DNA of 46,723 nucleotides, taken from contig NZ_CAJXYK010000050.1 in NCBI RefSeq assembly GCF_913063425.1, forward strand, positions 1 to 46,723, given 5' to 3'. The notes beneath the pieces are model-generated. The model was not told the origin of the DNA and did not search any database. It worked only from the letters and a program-made list of their open reading frames with translations. The stretch is from an uncultured Thiohalocapsa sp. GTDB lineage: Bacteria > Pseudomonadota > Gammaproteobacteria > Chromatiales > Chromatiaceae. Numbering within the stretch: position 1 is the stretch's first letter; every line of letters starts with the position of its first letter. A program made the translations under genes and the position numbers. Shown here piece by piece: positions 16,416-24,402 of this stretch.

Positions 16416-17420
16416 AGAACCAAGGGCCCGCTGCTTACGCCGAGTGAGGCGCCGCCTCGAAAGGTCTCTGGAATCCGCATCAGCTCAGGTCACGAGCAGG
16501 GGCTCGACCCGGCAGGCCCCACGTGCGATCCGAGCCGCCCTGCTGCTGGTCCCGTGCAAGGTCGCGTCACGACTGCGCCTGTGCCCACTGTGGGTGAGCC
16601 GCACAGGGCCTGGACGGAGGGCGCGTCGATGTTTGCCGGACGCTGTACGACGCTGCCGTCATGTGTGCGGGCAAGCTGTTGAGTAACTCGTTGATCGCAC
16701 TTCGGAACAAATGAGAAGTCACAGGAGCCAGGCTGATTGTGCTCGTTTGCACAATGTCTGTCATGATACCGATCTGCGCCGCACGATCTCCCCGACACAC
16801 CGCGTCTATTGCAATGGGCCGCGCTTCGACATCACGCTCGCTGAATCACGCTCAATTACGGGGTCAATAACGGGGGAAATGAATGCCGCTTCGGCGTCGA
16901 ACGGCTTCAGTAGACTGCCTCTCGACAACAAGCCGATGCGAATCGAAGAGCGTTGCGAAGCTTGACGCCTGTCACGGTCACAAGCACGGTCACAGGCCAC
17001 CGCGCTGCGGCGGTGGCCAAGCGCGCGGCGGGCCGCCCCACGCAGCAAGCGAGTACAGCGCTTTGAAGCCTAGCGTCACGCCCCAGGGGAGTTTGCGAAC
17101 CTTATCGCGGAACGCCCGGCGATTCCGCCGGGCAAAAGGCAGCCCGGATGCCGGTTCCACCATCTCCCCTCTGGTTCCGCAACCCCTTTGATTTCATAGG
17201 CGTACAGAAACGAGCACGCAGCCCCTCGGCATCGCCATGCGCCTTTGGAGGATACACGGTGTGAAATCACTGACGCCCGGGAGGCGTGGGGAAGGCGCTC
17301 CGGCCGGAGCTGCGCCCCACCGCCAAAGACAGGAACAAGACGACACCAACCTGCACCGGGCCGCGAGCCAAGCCACAATCAAGTCCCCCGAGAGGCCACC
17401 GCGTCACAAAGGAACGCACC
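16416..17420. other. One-kilobase stretch without a recognisable gene
   Basis: Nothing with convincing coding character is seen on either strand. Structures noted: a hairpin with a 9-bp stem GGCCACCGC/GCGGTGGCC at 16995-17018; a perfect 8-bp stem GCCCGGCG/CGCCGGGC with loop ATTC at 17114-17133; and a direct repeat ACGGTCACA (twice, about 16974-16994). GC content dips in 16680-16960. It should hold the aguB promoter and possibly a small RNA or decayed DNA. Confidence 0.4.
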
Positions 17421-18323
17421 ATGCAGAGCACCATGCGCAACCTCAAAGCCGCCCTCATCCAACGCGCCGCCCGCGCCGACCATGCCGCGGACCTTGACGA
17501 CTGCCTCGAGGCCACCCGCCGCGCCGCCGCCGCCGGCTGCCGGCTGGTGCTGTTGCAGGAGCTGCACAACGGCGCCTACTTCTGCCAGCGCGAGCGCACC
17601 GGCGTGTTCGAGGCAGCGGAGCCCATCCCCGGCCCCAGCACCGCCGCCCTCGGCGAGATCGCCGCAGCCTTGGGCGTGGTCATCGTCGGCTCGCTGTTCG
17701 AGCGCCGCGCTGCCGGCGTGTACCACAACACGGCGGTGGTGCTGGACGCCGACGGCAGTCTGGCCGGCGTGTACCGCAAGATGCACATCCCGGATGATCC
17801 CGGCTACCACGAGAAGTTCTACTTCACCCCGGGGGATCTCGGCTTCAGGCCCGTGGACACAGCCGTCGGGCGCCTCGGCGTACTCGTGTGCTGGGATCAG
17901 TGGTTCCCGGAGGCCGCGCGGCTCATGGCCATGGCCGGCGCCGAGCTGCTGCTCTATCCCACGGCCATCGGCTGGGACCCGGCGGACGACCCCGCCGAGC
18001 GCGCCCGCCAGCGCGAGGCCTGGCGCACGGTGCAGCGCGGCCACGCCGTCGCCAACGGCCTGCCGCTCTTGGCCTGCAACCGGGTGGGCTTCGAGCCCGC
18101 CCCGGACGCCGCCGGCCCCGACGACGGCATCCAGTTCTGGGGCAGCTCCTTCGCCTGCGGACCCCAGGGCGAGCTCCTGGCCGAAGCCTCCGACACCGCA
18201 CCGCAGGACCTGCTGGTGGACATCGACCTCAGCCGCGCCGAGACGGTGCGCCGCATCTGGCCCTTTTTCCGGGACCGGCGCATCGACGCCTACGGCGACC
18301 TGCTGAAGCGCTGGCGCGATTGA
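17421..18323 (+). CDS. aguB: N-carbamoylputrescine amidase
   Basis: A 300-residue carbon-nitrogen hydrolase of the nitrilase superfamily, expected to hydrolyse N-carbamoylputrescine to putrescine, CO2 and ammonia in the agmatine route of polyamine synthesis. The Glu-Lys-Cys triad is visible: E in L-L-Q-E-L-H-N (near residue 46), K in Y-R-K-M-H-I-P-D-D (near 120) and C in V-L-V-C-W-D-Q-W-F-P-E (near 157). The Y-H-E-K-F-Y-F-T-P-G-D and N-R-V-G-F-E blocks and the length match AguB closely. The ATG at 17421 has AAAGGA 7 bp upstream. The usual partner agmatine deiminase (aguA) is not in this window. Confidence 0.9.
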   Translation: MQSTMRNLKAALIQRAARADHAADLDDCLEATRRAAAAGCRLVLLQELHNGAYFCQRERTGVFEAAEPIPGPSTAALGEIAAALGVVIVGSLFERRAAGVYHNTAVVLDADGSLAGVYRKMHIPDDPGYHEKFYFTPGDLGFRPVDTAVGRLGVLVCWDQWFPEAARLMAMAGAELLLYPTAIGWDPADDPAERARQREAWRTVQRGHAVANGLPLLACNRVGFEPAPDAAGPDDGIQFWGSSFACGPQGELLAEASDTAPQDLLVDIDLSRAETVRRIWPFFRDRRIDAYGDLLKRWRD

Positions 18324-18484
18324 GTCCGCCGCCGCCGGCCCGGGCGCGGCGCCGCGCCCATCCCGCGGCCGTCTCCGCGCGCCCACGCACGCCGTCGGCT
18401 TGAACCCCCGCGCAATGACCCCGAATTGCACCGGGCATCTGCGCAGCGGCGCGCGACCTTTCACACAGCAGGCAGTCAGACGCG

Positions 18485-19585
18485 ATGAACGAGATCCAAC
18501 GCACCATGCGCTCCATCATCCAGCGCATCGCCACCGGCCCCGAGCTTTCCAAGGACATCTCAATGGACGAGGCGCGCCTCGGCATGCAGGCCATCCTCGA
18601 CGCCGAGGTGGACCCGGTGCAGGCGGGCATCTTCATGATTGCGCTGCGCATGAAGCGCGAGACCGACGACGAGCAGCGCGGCGTGCTCGACGCCGTGCGG
18701 GAGGCCACCCAGCACGTCGTGGCAGACGTGGACGAGGTCGTCGACATCGCCGACCCCTACGACGGCTACAACCGCTGCCTGCCGGCCTCGCCCTTCCTGG
18801 CGCCGGTGCTGGCGGAATGCGGCGTGCCTGCGGTGAGCCACGGGCTCGATGCCGTGGGCCCGAAGTTCGGCGTCACCCACCGCCATGTGCTCGACGCCGC
18901 CGGTCTGCCGGTGGACCTGCCGCCGGCGGCGGCCGCCGCGCGCATCGCGGACCCGGACGTCGGCTGGAGCTATGTCGACCAGCGCGCCTTCGCCCCCAAG
19001 CTGCACGACCTGGTGCCCCTGCGCGGCACCATCGTCAAGCGCCAGGTCATCACCACCGTGGAGGTGATGGCGCGGCCCATCCATGGTCGCAAAAAGACCC
19101 ACCTGGTGACGGGCTATGTGCACAAGCCCTACCCGCGCATCTACGCCCTGCTGGCGCGCCACGCGGGCTTCGATTCGGCGCTGCTGGTGCGCGGCGTGGA
19201 GGGCGGCGTGGTGCCCTCCCTGCGCCAGAAGGGCGTCTGCTTCAACTACCAGCGCATGGGCGAGGAGCAGTCCTTCGACATCGACCCGGCGAGCCTCGGC
19301 ATCGAGCAGAACATGCGTGCCGTGCCGCTGCCCGAGGACCTGCCCACCAGCAGCCGGCCGGGGGACGAGATCGCCGTCGCCGTGGACGTACCCGCCACCG
19401 CCCGTGCCGCCGCTCAGGCCGGCATGGCGGCGCTGGAGGGCCAGCGCGGGCCGACCTATGACAGCCTGGTGTTCTCGGGCGCCCTGGTGCTGTGGCACCT
19501 GGGCCGGGAGCAGACACTGGAGGCCGGTGCCGACCGCATCCGCGCGGCGCTGGATTCGGGTGCCGCCGCGCGGCGGCTGCGCTGA
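18485..19585 (+). CDS. TrpD2-like protein (anthranilate phosphoribosyltransferase family paralogue)
   Basis: A 366-residue protein with the glycosyltransferase family 3 layout: an N-terminal helical domain (residues 1 to about 75, with D-E-A-R-L-G-M-Q-A-I-L-D-A-E-V-D-P-V-Q-A), then an alpha/beta domain. In true TrpD the PRPP site uses a G-T-G-G-D type loop and K-H-G...S-S-x-x-G. Here the matching segments read D-P-Y-D-G-Y-N and S-H-G-L-D-A-V-G-P-K-F-G, so the PRPP-binding residues are not kept and tryptophan synthesis is unlikely. The gene lies 11 bp before a Rieske ferredoxin and 161 bp after aguB. The pairing with a Rieske protein suggests a redox-linked role, but the function is unknown. 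Confidence 0.75.
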   Translation: MNEIQRTMRSIIQRIATGPELSKDISMDEARLGMQAILDAEVDPVQAGIFMIALRMKRETDDEQRGVLDAVREATQHVVADVDEVVDIADPYDGYNRCLPASPFLAPVLAECGVPAVSHGLDAVGPKFGVTHRHVLDAAGLPVDLPPAAAAARIADPDVGWSYVDQRAFAPKLHDLVPLRGTIVKRQVITTVEVMARPIHGRKKTHLVTGYVHKPYPRIYALLARHAGFDSALLVRGVEGGVVPSLRQKGVCFNYQRMGEEQSFDIDPASLGIEQNMRAVPLPEDLPTSSRPGDEIAVAVDVPATARAAAQAGMAALEGQRGPTYDSLVFSGALVLWHLGREQTLEAGADRIRAALDSGAAARRLR

Positions 19586-19596
19586 AGGGGGCGGGC

Positions 19597-19920
19597 ATGA
19601 CAGAGCAGCTCGTGGACATCGGCGCCGCCGCCGACATCGCACCCGGCAAGTTCATCGCCGTGAAGGTGGGTGGACGCAGCTATATCGTCGCCCGGGTGGA
19701 GGACCGCTTCTACGCCGTGGAGGACAACTGCAGCCACGAGGACTATCCACTGTCCTACGGCTGCCTGGACGGCGCCTACATCAAGTGCTCCCTGCACGGC
19801 AGCTGGTTCAGCCTGGAGACGGGCGAGCCGCAGGAGCCGCCCGCCGATGAGCCCATTGCCACCTTCAGGGTCGTGGAGCGGGACGGGCGGCTGCTGCTGG
19901 ACACGGCGCGGACGGTCTGA
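19597..19920 (+). CDS. Rieske-type [2Fe-2S] ferredoxin
   Basis: A 107-residue soluble single-domain Rieske protein. The cluster ligands are clear: C-S-H in D-N-C-S-H-E-D-Y-P-L (near residue 44) and C-S-L-H in I-K-C-S-L-H-G-S-W-F (near 63). This spacing is that of Rieske ferredoxins such as those of ring-hydroxylating dioxygenases and the small NirD subunit. There is no signal peptide, so it is cytoplasmic. It lies 11 bp downstream of the TrpD2-like gene with a GGGGGCGGG ribosome site and is probably co-translated with it. No oxygenase or reductase partner is in the window. Confidence 0.88.
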   Translation: MTEQLVDIGAAADIAPGKFIAVKVGGRSYIVARVEDRFYAVEDNCSHEDYPLSYGCLDGAYIKCSLHGSWFSLETGEPQEPPADEPIATFRVVERDGRLLLDTARTV

Positions 19921-19995
19921 AGGCTGGTCCCGGGCCGCGCTCCAGCGGCGCAGCGTCGCGGCTGCAAGCCGCTCCCACACTCGCGCGTAGGGTCG

Positions 19996-20026
19996 GTCGG
20001 GTCAGCCCGCCAGGGCGTGACCCGAC
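19996..20026. repeat. REP-like palindrome, family 1, copy 2
   Basis: Arms GTCGGGT (19996-20002) and ACCCGAC (20020-20026), with an inner inverted repeat GCCC/GGGC, so the whole unit folds as one long hairpin. It lies in the gap between the Rieske gene and the convergent DUF2726 gene, where it could also slow transcription from both sides. Confidence 0.6.
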
Positions 20027-20049
20027 AACGCCCGGTCCGGGCACAAGCC

Positions 20050-20679
20050 TCAGCGCCGCACCCGCCCGGTGGGGACGCGGCCGTCCGGCTCCTGCATCGC
20101 CGCCGCCAGCTCCGCGAGCAGGGATTCTTCATCCGCGGCCATGGGCTCGGGGGTCGGGGCGATGCGCACCTCGGCACTTTCGATGGCATCCAGCAGCTCC
20201 CGCCGCACAGCGGTGAGCTCGTAGCCGTCGGCAAGCGTCAGCTCCACCAACGGCAGACCGGCGTCCGCGCAGGCGGCGCGCAGCAGGGCTGCCTCCCGAC
20301 GCCGGCGGCGGGACGCCTCCGCCGGCGCCGCCAGCACCGCGCACAGCGGGTGCGCATCGGCCGCCGAGCACACCAGGAAATCGAGCACCCGCCCCGACAG
20401 CGTCGCCACCGCCGCGCGCCGCCGGCGCCGGCCGAACGACCTGTCGCCCGTCAGCACGGTGCCCGCTGCCACGCGGGGAAAGACGCGATAATTGCCCCCC
20501 ACCGCCTCTTCCACGGTGCCGAGACAAAGCCGCTCCTGGTCGCTCAGGAAGTCATCCCGCCGCTGGTAGCCCAGCACCCGCCGCGGTCGCAGGAGCCGGG
20601 AGAACAGGCCCAGCACATGAAAGAACAGACCGGCCACCGCCAGCCCGGCGGCGAACACCATGATGTAGAACGGCTCCAA
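20050..20679 (-). CDS. DUF2726-domain membrane-anchored protein
   Basis: About 209 residues. One N-terminal transmembrane helix (I-M-V-F-A-A-G-L-A-V-A-G-L-F-F) is followed by a basic stretch, then a domain opening with L-S-D-Q-E-R-L-C-L-G-T-V-E-E-A-V-G-G-N-Y-R-V-F-P-R-V, the usual start of DUF2726. It then has D-F-L-V-C-S-A-A-D-A-H-P-L-C-A-V, matching the nuclease-like core of that family. Biochemical function is unproven. The start is uncertain: TTG at 20679 has a strong AAGGGGGAG site, while ATG at 20661 would remove six residues. It is convergent with the Rieske gene and divergent from the ccm operon. Confidence 0.7.
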   Translation of the reverse strand: MEPFYIMVFAAGLAVAGLFFHVLGLFSRLLRPRRVLGYQRRDDFLSDQERLCLGTVEEAVGGNYRVFPRVAAGTVLTGDRSFGRRRRRAAVATLSGRVLDFLVCSAADAHPLCAVLAAPAEASRRRRREAALLRAACADAGLPLVELTLADGYELTAVRRELLDAIESAEVRIAPTPEPMAADEESLLAELAAAMQEPDGRVPTGRVRR

Positions 20680-20935
20680 ATCGAGGCTCCCCCTTGTCGG
20701 CAACGGTCGGTCGGGCCACGGTGTCGCCCAGCCCGCCCCGCGGCGCTGCGCAGCTCAACCCACGATTGTACCCGGGCTTGACCATGTCGGACGCGACTAC
20801 ACGGACAGCCGCCGGTTGTCGCACCCGTGGGCAGCCTGTATCGTCACGGCCGCCCTGGGGCTGGCCCGGCCGGTGCCCGGGCGATGCGAGCCCGCCACAG
20901 CGGCCCCGCAGGCCGTCCCGCGCCCACCCGACACC

Positions 20936-21592
<657 letters not shown>

Positions 21593-21868
21593 TTGGGGCC
21601 GGGTACGAGGGGCGAAGCGCAAAGTACGGAGGGCGGAGTACGGAGCTCGGGGGCGCGGACTCGCAGTTGGGTCTGTTGTTGCCAACGATGCTCGCCGCAG
21701 CCGACTGCGCGGCTTCGCCTCGGGTTCTGGTGGATGCGCTTCGCTTATCCACCCCAGGTGCCTCGCCGCAACCTCTCCCGTCGCCTAGAGACCAACGCCC
21801 GGGCCAGGACCAGTTACTGCGCACGCCTTACCCCGTACTTCGTACCCCGTACCCCGTACTTCTTCAAA
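21593..21868. repeat. Intergenic insertion between ccmA and ccmB with GTAC-rich inverted ends and a REP-like palindrome
   Basis: This 276-bp gap within a tight operon has GTACGGAG-type direct repeats at its left end (about 21602-21645: GTACGAGGG, GTACGGAGGG, GTACGGAG). The complementary CCCCGTAC-type repeats lie at its right end (about 21831-21863), so the ends can pair as a long imperfect stem. Inside is a hairpin GGTGGAT...ATCCACC at 21729-21753. A related GTAC-rich stretch recurs at 27262-27306 in the same operon. This looks like an inserted non-autonomous element. Confidence 0.55.
21729..21753. repeat. REP-like palindrome, family 2, copy 1
   Basis: Arms GGTGGAT and ATCCACC around a GCGCTTCGCTT centre. 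Two further members lie at 31094-31118 and 31131-31155. Palindromes of this GGTGGAT-AAGCG type are widespread intergenic repeats in proteobacteria. Confidence 0.6.
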
Positions 21869-22540
21869 ATGCTGAAAGTCTTCCTCTGCGTCCTCCAGCG
21901 CGACCTCACCCTCGCGCTGCGCCGACGCACCGACGTGCTGACGACGCTGTTCTTCTTCGTCATCGTCGTGAGCCTGTTCCCGCTCGGCGTCGGCAGCGAG
22001 CGGGAGCTGCTGCGCATGCTCGGGCCGGGCGTGGTCTGGGTGGCGGCGCTGCTGGCCTCCATGCTGGCCTTGGAGCGGCTGTTCGCGGCGGACTACGACG
22101 ACGGCACCCTGGAGCAGCTGCTGCTGGCGGGCCAGCCCCTGTCGCTGCTGGTGCTGGCGAAGATCGTCGCCCACTGGCTGCTCACCGGGCTGCCGCTGGT
22201 GGTGATCGCGCCCATCATGGCCATGCAGTACTCGCTGGAGCCCATCGCGGTCTGGGTGATGATGCTGGCGCTCGCGCTCGGTACGCCGGTGCTGAGTCTG
22301 CTCGGGGCCATCGGCGCGGCGCTGACGCTCGGCCTGCGCGGCGGCGGCATCCTGCTGTCGCTGCTGATCCTGCCGCTGTACATCCCGGTGCTGGTGTACG
22401 GTGCCGGCGCCGTCAGTGTCAGCGTCATCGAAATCGCCGACACACAACCCTACTTCGCCCTGCTCGGGGCTTTCCTGCTGGGCGGCTTGGTACTGGCGCC
22501 GCCGGCGGCGGCCGCGGCACTCAGGATCTCCATGGAATGA
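21869..22540 (+). CDS. ccmB: Haem exporter permease CcmB
   Basis: A 223-residue polytopic inner-membrane protein with about six transmembrane helices, starting F-L-C-V-L-Q-R-D-L-T-L-A-L-R-R, which is characteristic of CcmB. It is the permease-like partner of CcmA. The length matches the family. The ATG at 21869 has no good ribosome site because the upstream sequence is the repeat insertion (CCCCGTACTTCTTCAAA), which may lower translation. The stop is followed directly by tandem hairpin array A and then ccmC 370 bp later. Confidence 0.92.
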   Translation: MLKVFLCVLQRDLTLALRRRTDVLTTLFFFVIVVSLFPLGVGSERELLRMLGPGVVWVAALLASMLALERLFAADYDDGTLEQLLLAGQPLSLLVLAKIVAHWLLTGLPLVVIAPIMAMQYSLEPIAVWVMMLALALGTPVLSLLGAIGAALTLGLRGGGILLSLLILPLYIPVLVYGAGAVSVSVIEIADTQPYFALLGAFLLGGLVLAPPAAAAALRISME

Positions 22541-22550
22541 CGACTGTCGC

Positions 22551-22768
22551 AACACCCGGGGCCGCCGAGCTCCACCCGGCAACACCCGGGGCCGCCGAGC
22601 TCCACCCGGCGACGCCTGGGGCCACCGAGCTCCACTCGGCGATTCCCGGGGCCGCCGAGTTCCACTCGGCGACGCCTGGGGCCGCCGAGCTCCACTCGGC
22701 AACACCCGGGGCCGCCGAGCTCCACCCGGCATCGCCTGGGGCCGCCGAGTTCCACTCGGCGACTCCAC
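22551..22768 (+). repeat. Tandem 30-bp hairpin array A (seven units)
   Basis: Seven units of exactly 30 bp between ccmB and ccmC. Each unit is a 17-nt palindrome, GCCGAG-(C/T)TCCA-C(T/C)CGGC, plus a 13-nt spacer such as AACACCCGGGGCC. Palindromes start at 22564, 22594, 22624, 22654, 22684, 22714 and 22744. The last spacer is divergent. It is the same family and orientation as array C, and inverted relative to array B. Confidence 0.93.
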
Positions 22769-22803
22769 AGGCACCGCCAACCCGCCACCCAAAGCACCGC
22801 ATT

Positions 22804-22826
22804 ACCCTTCGGTAACCTCGAAGGGT
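22804..22826 (+). other. Hairpin upstream of ccmC
   Basis: A perfect 8-bp stem ACCCTTCG/CGAAGGGT with a 7-nt loop (GTAACCT). GGTAACC and GGGTTACC also allow alternative pairing with GGGTAACC at 22854-22861. It is followed by a short ATTTTCTT. It may act as a weak terminator or leader structure before ccmC. Confidence 0.4.
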
Positions 22827-22910
22827 TACCCGATTTTCTTAAGCTTGACGCTGGGTAACCCCAAACTCGTTCCCAGATGCTGGTGATACACTGACACGCC
22901 GCCGAGCGCC

Positions 22911-23729
22911 ATGAAGATCAACTGGTTCAAATACGCCTCCCCCACCGCGTTCTACCCGGTGGCCGGCCGGCTCGTCCCGGTCTTCGGGGTCGCCGCGCTG
23001 GCGCTGGTGCTGTTCGCGCTCTACTGGGGCTTCTTCGAGACGCCGGAGCGCCTGGGCGGCACCAACCCGCAGAAGGAGTACTACCGCATCATCTTCATCC
23101 ACGTGCCCGCGGCCTGGATGTCCATGTGGCTGTACCTGGTGCTGGCGGCCTGGTCCGCGGTGGGGCTGGTGTTCAACACGCGCCTCAGCTTCATGATGGC
23201 CAACGCCGTCGCCCCCACCGGCGCCGTCTTCACCTTCCTCGCGCTCTGGACCGGCGCCTTCTGGGGCCGCCCGAGCTGGGGCACCTACTGGGACTGGGAC
23301 CCGCGGCTGACCTCGGAGCTGATCCTGTTCTTCCTGTACGTCGGCTTCATGGCCCTGCACTCGGCCATCGACGACAGCCGCCGGGCGGACCGGGCGGCGG
23401 CGCTGCTGGCCATCGTCGGCCTGGTGATGCTGCCCATCATCTACTGGTCCATCAACTGCCCGGACCCGAACAACTGCGCGGCGTTGCACCAGCGCTCGTC
23501 GCTGACGGACATCGAGTCCAACATCCTCACCGCCATGCTGGTCATGACGCTCGGCTTCTGGCTCTACTCCTTCGCCGCGGCCTTCGCGCGGCTGCGCAAC
23601 ATCATCCTGCTGCGCGAGCAGGACAGCGCCTGGGTGCGCAAGGTGGTGGATGCGGAAGGTGCCGCACCGCCGCCCGCGGGTGGGCTTCCCACACAGGGCC
23701 GCGAAGCCGGCCGGGGGGTGAGCGCCTGA
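22911..23729 (+). CDS. ccmC: Haem transporter/handling protein CcmC
   Basis: A 272-residue inner-membrane haem-handling protein with six predicted helices and the tryptophan-rich periplasmic WWD loop W-G-T-Y-W-D-W-D-P-R-L-T-S-E (near residue 125), which holds haem for transfer to CcmE. Conserved histidines flank it (I-F-I-H-V-P near 61 and A-L-H-S near 150). The C-terminal tail after the last helix is longer than usual and Ala/Gly/Pro-rich. The stop overlaps the ccmD start (TGATG). Confidence 0.93.
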   Translation: MKINWFKYASPTAFYPVAGRLVPVFGVAALALVLFALYWGFFETPERLGGTNPQKEYYRIIFIHVPAAWMSMWLYLVLAAWSAVGLVFNTRLSFMMANAVAPTGAVFTFLALWTGAFWGRPSWGTYWDWDPRLTSELILFFLYVGFMALHSAIDDSRRADRAAALLAIVGLVMLPIIYWSINCPDPNNCAALHQRSSLTDIESNILTAMLVMTLGFWLYSFAAAFARLRNIILLREQDSAWVRKVVDAEGAAPPPAGGLPTQGREAGRGVSA

Positions 23730-23917
23730 TGCAGGGCCTGATCGACTTCCTGAGCCAGGGCGGCTACGCCTTCTACGTCTGGAGCGCCTTCGGCATGACC
23801 TTCGCGCTGCTCATCGCGGAAGTCGTGACACTGCGCCGCAGCCGCCGAACCATTTTGCAGCGCGTCGGTCGATTGGCCCGACTGCGCACGCAGAACGTGC
23901 CACCGGGAGAGCATTGA
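23729..23917 (+). CDS. ccmD: Haem exporter protein CcmD
   Basis: A 62-residue small membrane protein with one transmembrane helix (Y-V-W-S-A-F-G-M-T-F-A-L-L) and a basic cytoplasmic tail, typical for CcmD, which helps release holo-CcmE from the CcmABC complex. The start overlaps the ccmC stop, and the stop overlaps the ccmE start. Confidence 0.88.
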   Translation: MQGLIDFLSQGGYAFYVWSAFGMTFALLIAEVVTLRRSRRTILQRVGRLARLRTQNVPPGEH

Positions 23918-24402
23918 TGAAAGCAAGACAAAAACGCCTGATCTTCGTCGGCGTCGCCGTGGTCGGCGTCGGCATCGCGGCCTCGCTCGCGCTGAGCGCG
24001 CTCAACAGCAACATTGCCTACTTCTTCAGCCCGAGCCAGGTGCACGCCGGGGAGCATCCCACCGATGCGGTCTTCCGCGTCGGCGGTCTGGTGGTGGAGG
24101 ACACGCTGAAGCGCCAGCAGGACGGTCTCACGGTGCGCTTCGATGTCACCGACAACGCCCGCACCGTGCCCGTCAGCTACACGGGCATCCTGCCGGACTT
24201 GTTCGGCGAGGGTCAGGGCGTGGTGGCCAAGGGCCGCATCGGCGAGGACGGCGTCTTCTACGCCGACCAGGTGCTGGCCAAGCACGATGAGTCCTACATG
24301 CCGCCGGAGGTGGAAGACACCCTTCAGACCGCCCACGCCAAGGGCGCCGTGGAGACCGCTGTCCAGTCCATGCCCGCCGCAGGCAACACGGTGACGCAAT
24401 GA
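23917..24402 (+). CDS. ccmE: Haem chaperone CcmE
   Basis: A 161-residue periplasmic haem chaperone with an N-terminal membrane anchor (residues 7-29) and an OB-fold domain. The covalent haem-binding histidine is in L-A-K-H-D-E-S-Y-M-P-P (near residue 125), the HxxxY form. The ATG at 23917 overlaps the ccmD stop, and the 3' end overlaps ccmF by ATGA at 24399-24402. Confidence 0.94.
   Translation: MKARQKRLIFVGVAVVGVGIAASLALSALNSNIAYFFSPSQVHAGEHPTDAVFRVGGLVVEDTLKRQQDGLTVRFDVTDNARTVPVSYTGILPDLFGEGQGVVAKGRIGEDGVFYADQVLAKHDESYMPPEVEDTLQTAHAKGAVETAVQSMPAAGNTVTQ

Noticed and set aside
17114-17133. Perfect hairpin as an intrinsic terminator
   Set aside because: On the plus strand it is followed by AAAA, and on the minus strand the T-run precedes the stem, so neither strand has the stem-then-T arrangement.
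17245-17420. Longer N-terminus for the N-carbamoylputrescine amidase
   Set aside because: The frame is open upstream, but the family begins right at the ATG at 17421, which has its own ribosome site.
18485-19585. Annotating the TrpD-like gene as anthranilate phosphoribosyltransferase (trpD)
   Set aside because: The PRPP-binding motifs are not conserved and no other tryptophan biosynthesis genes are nearby.
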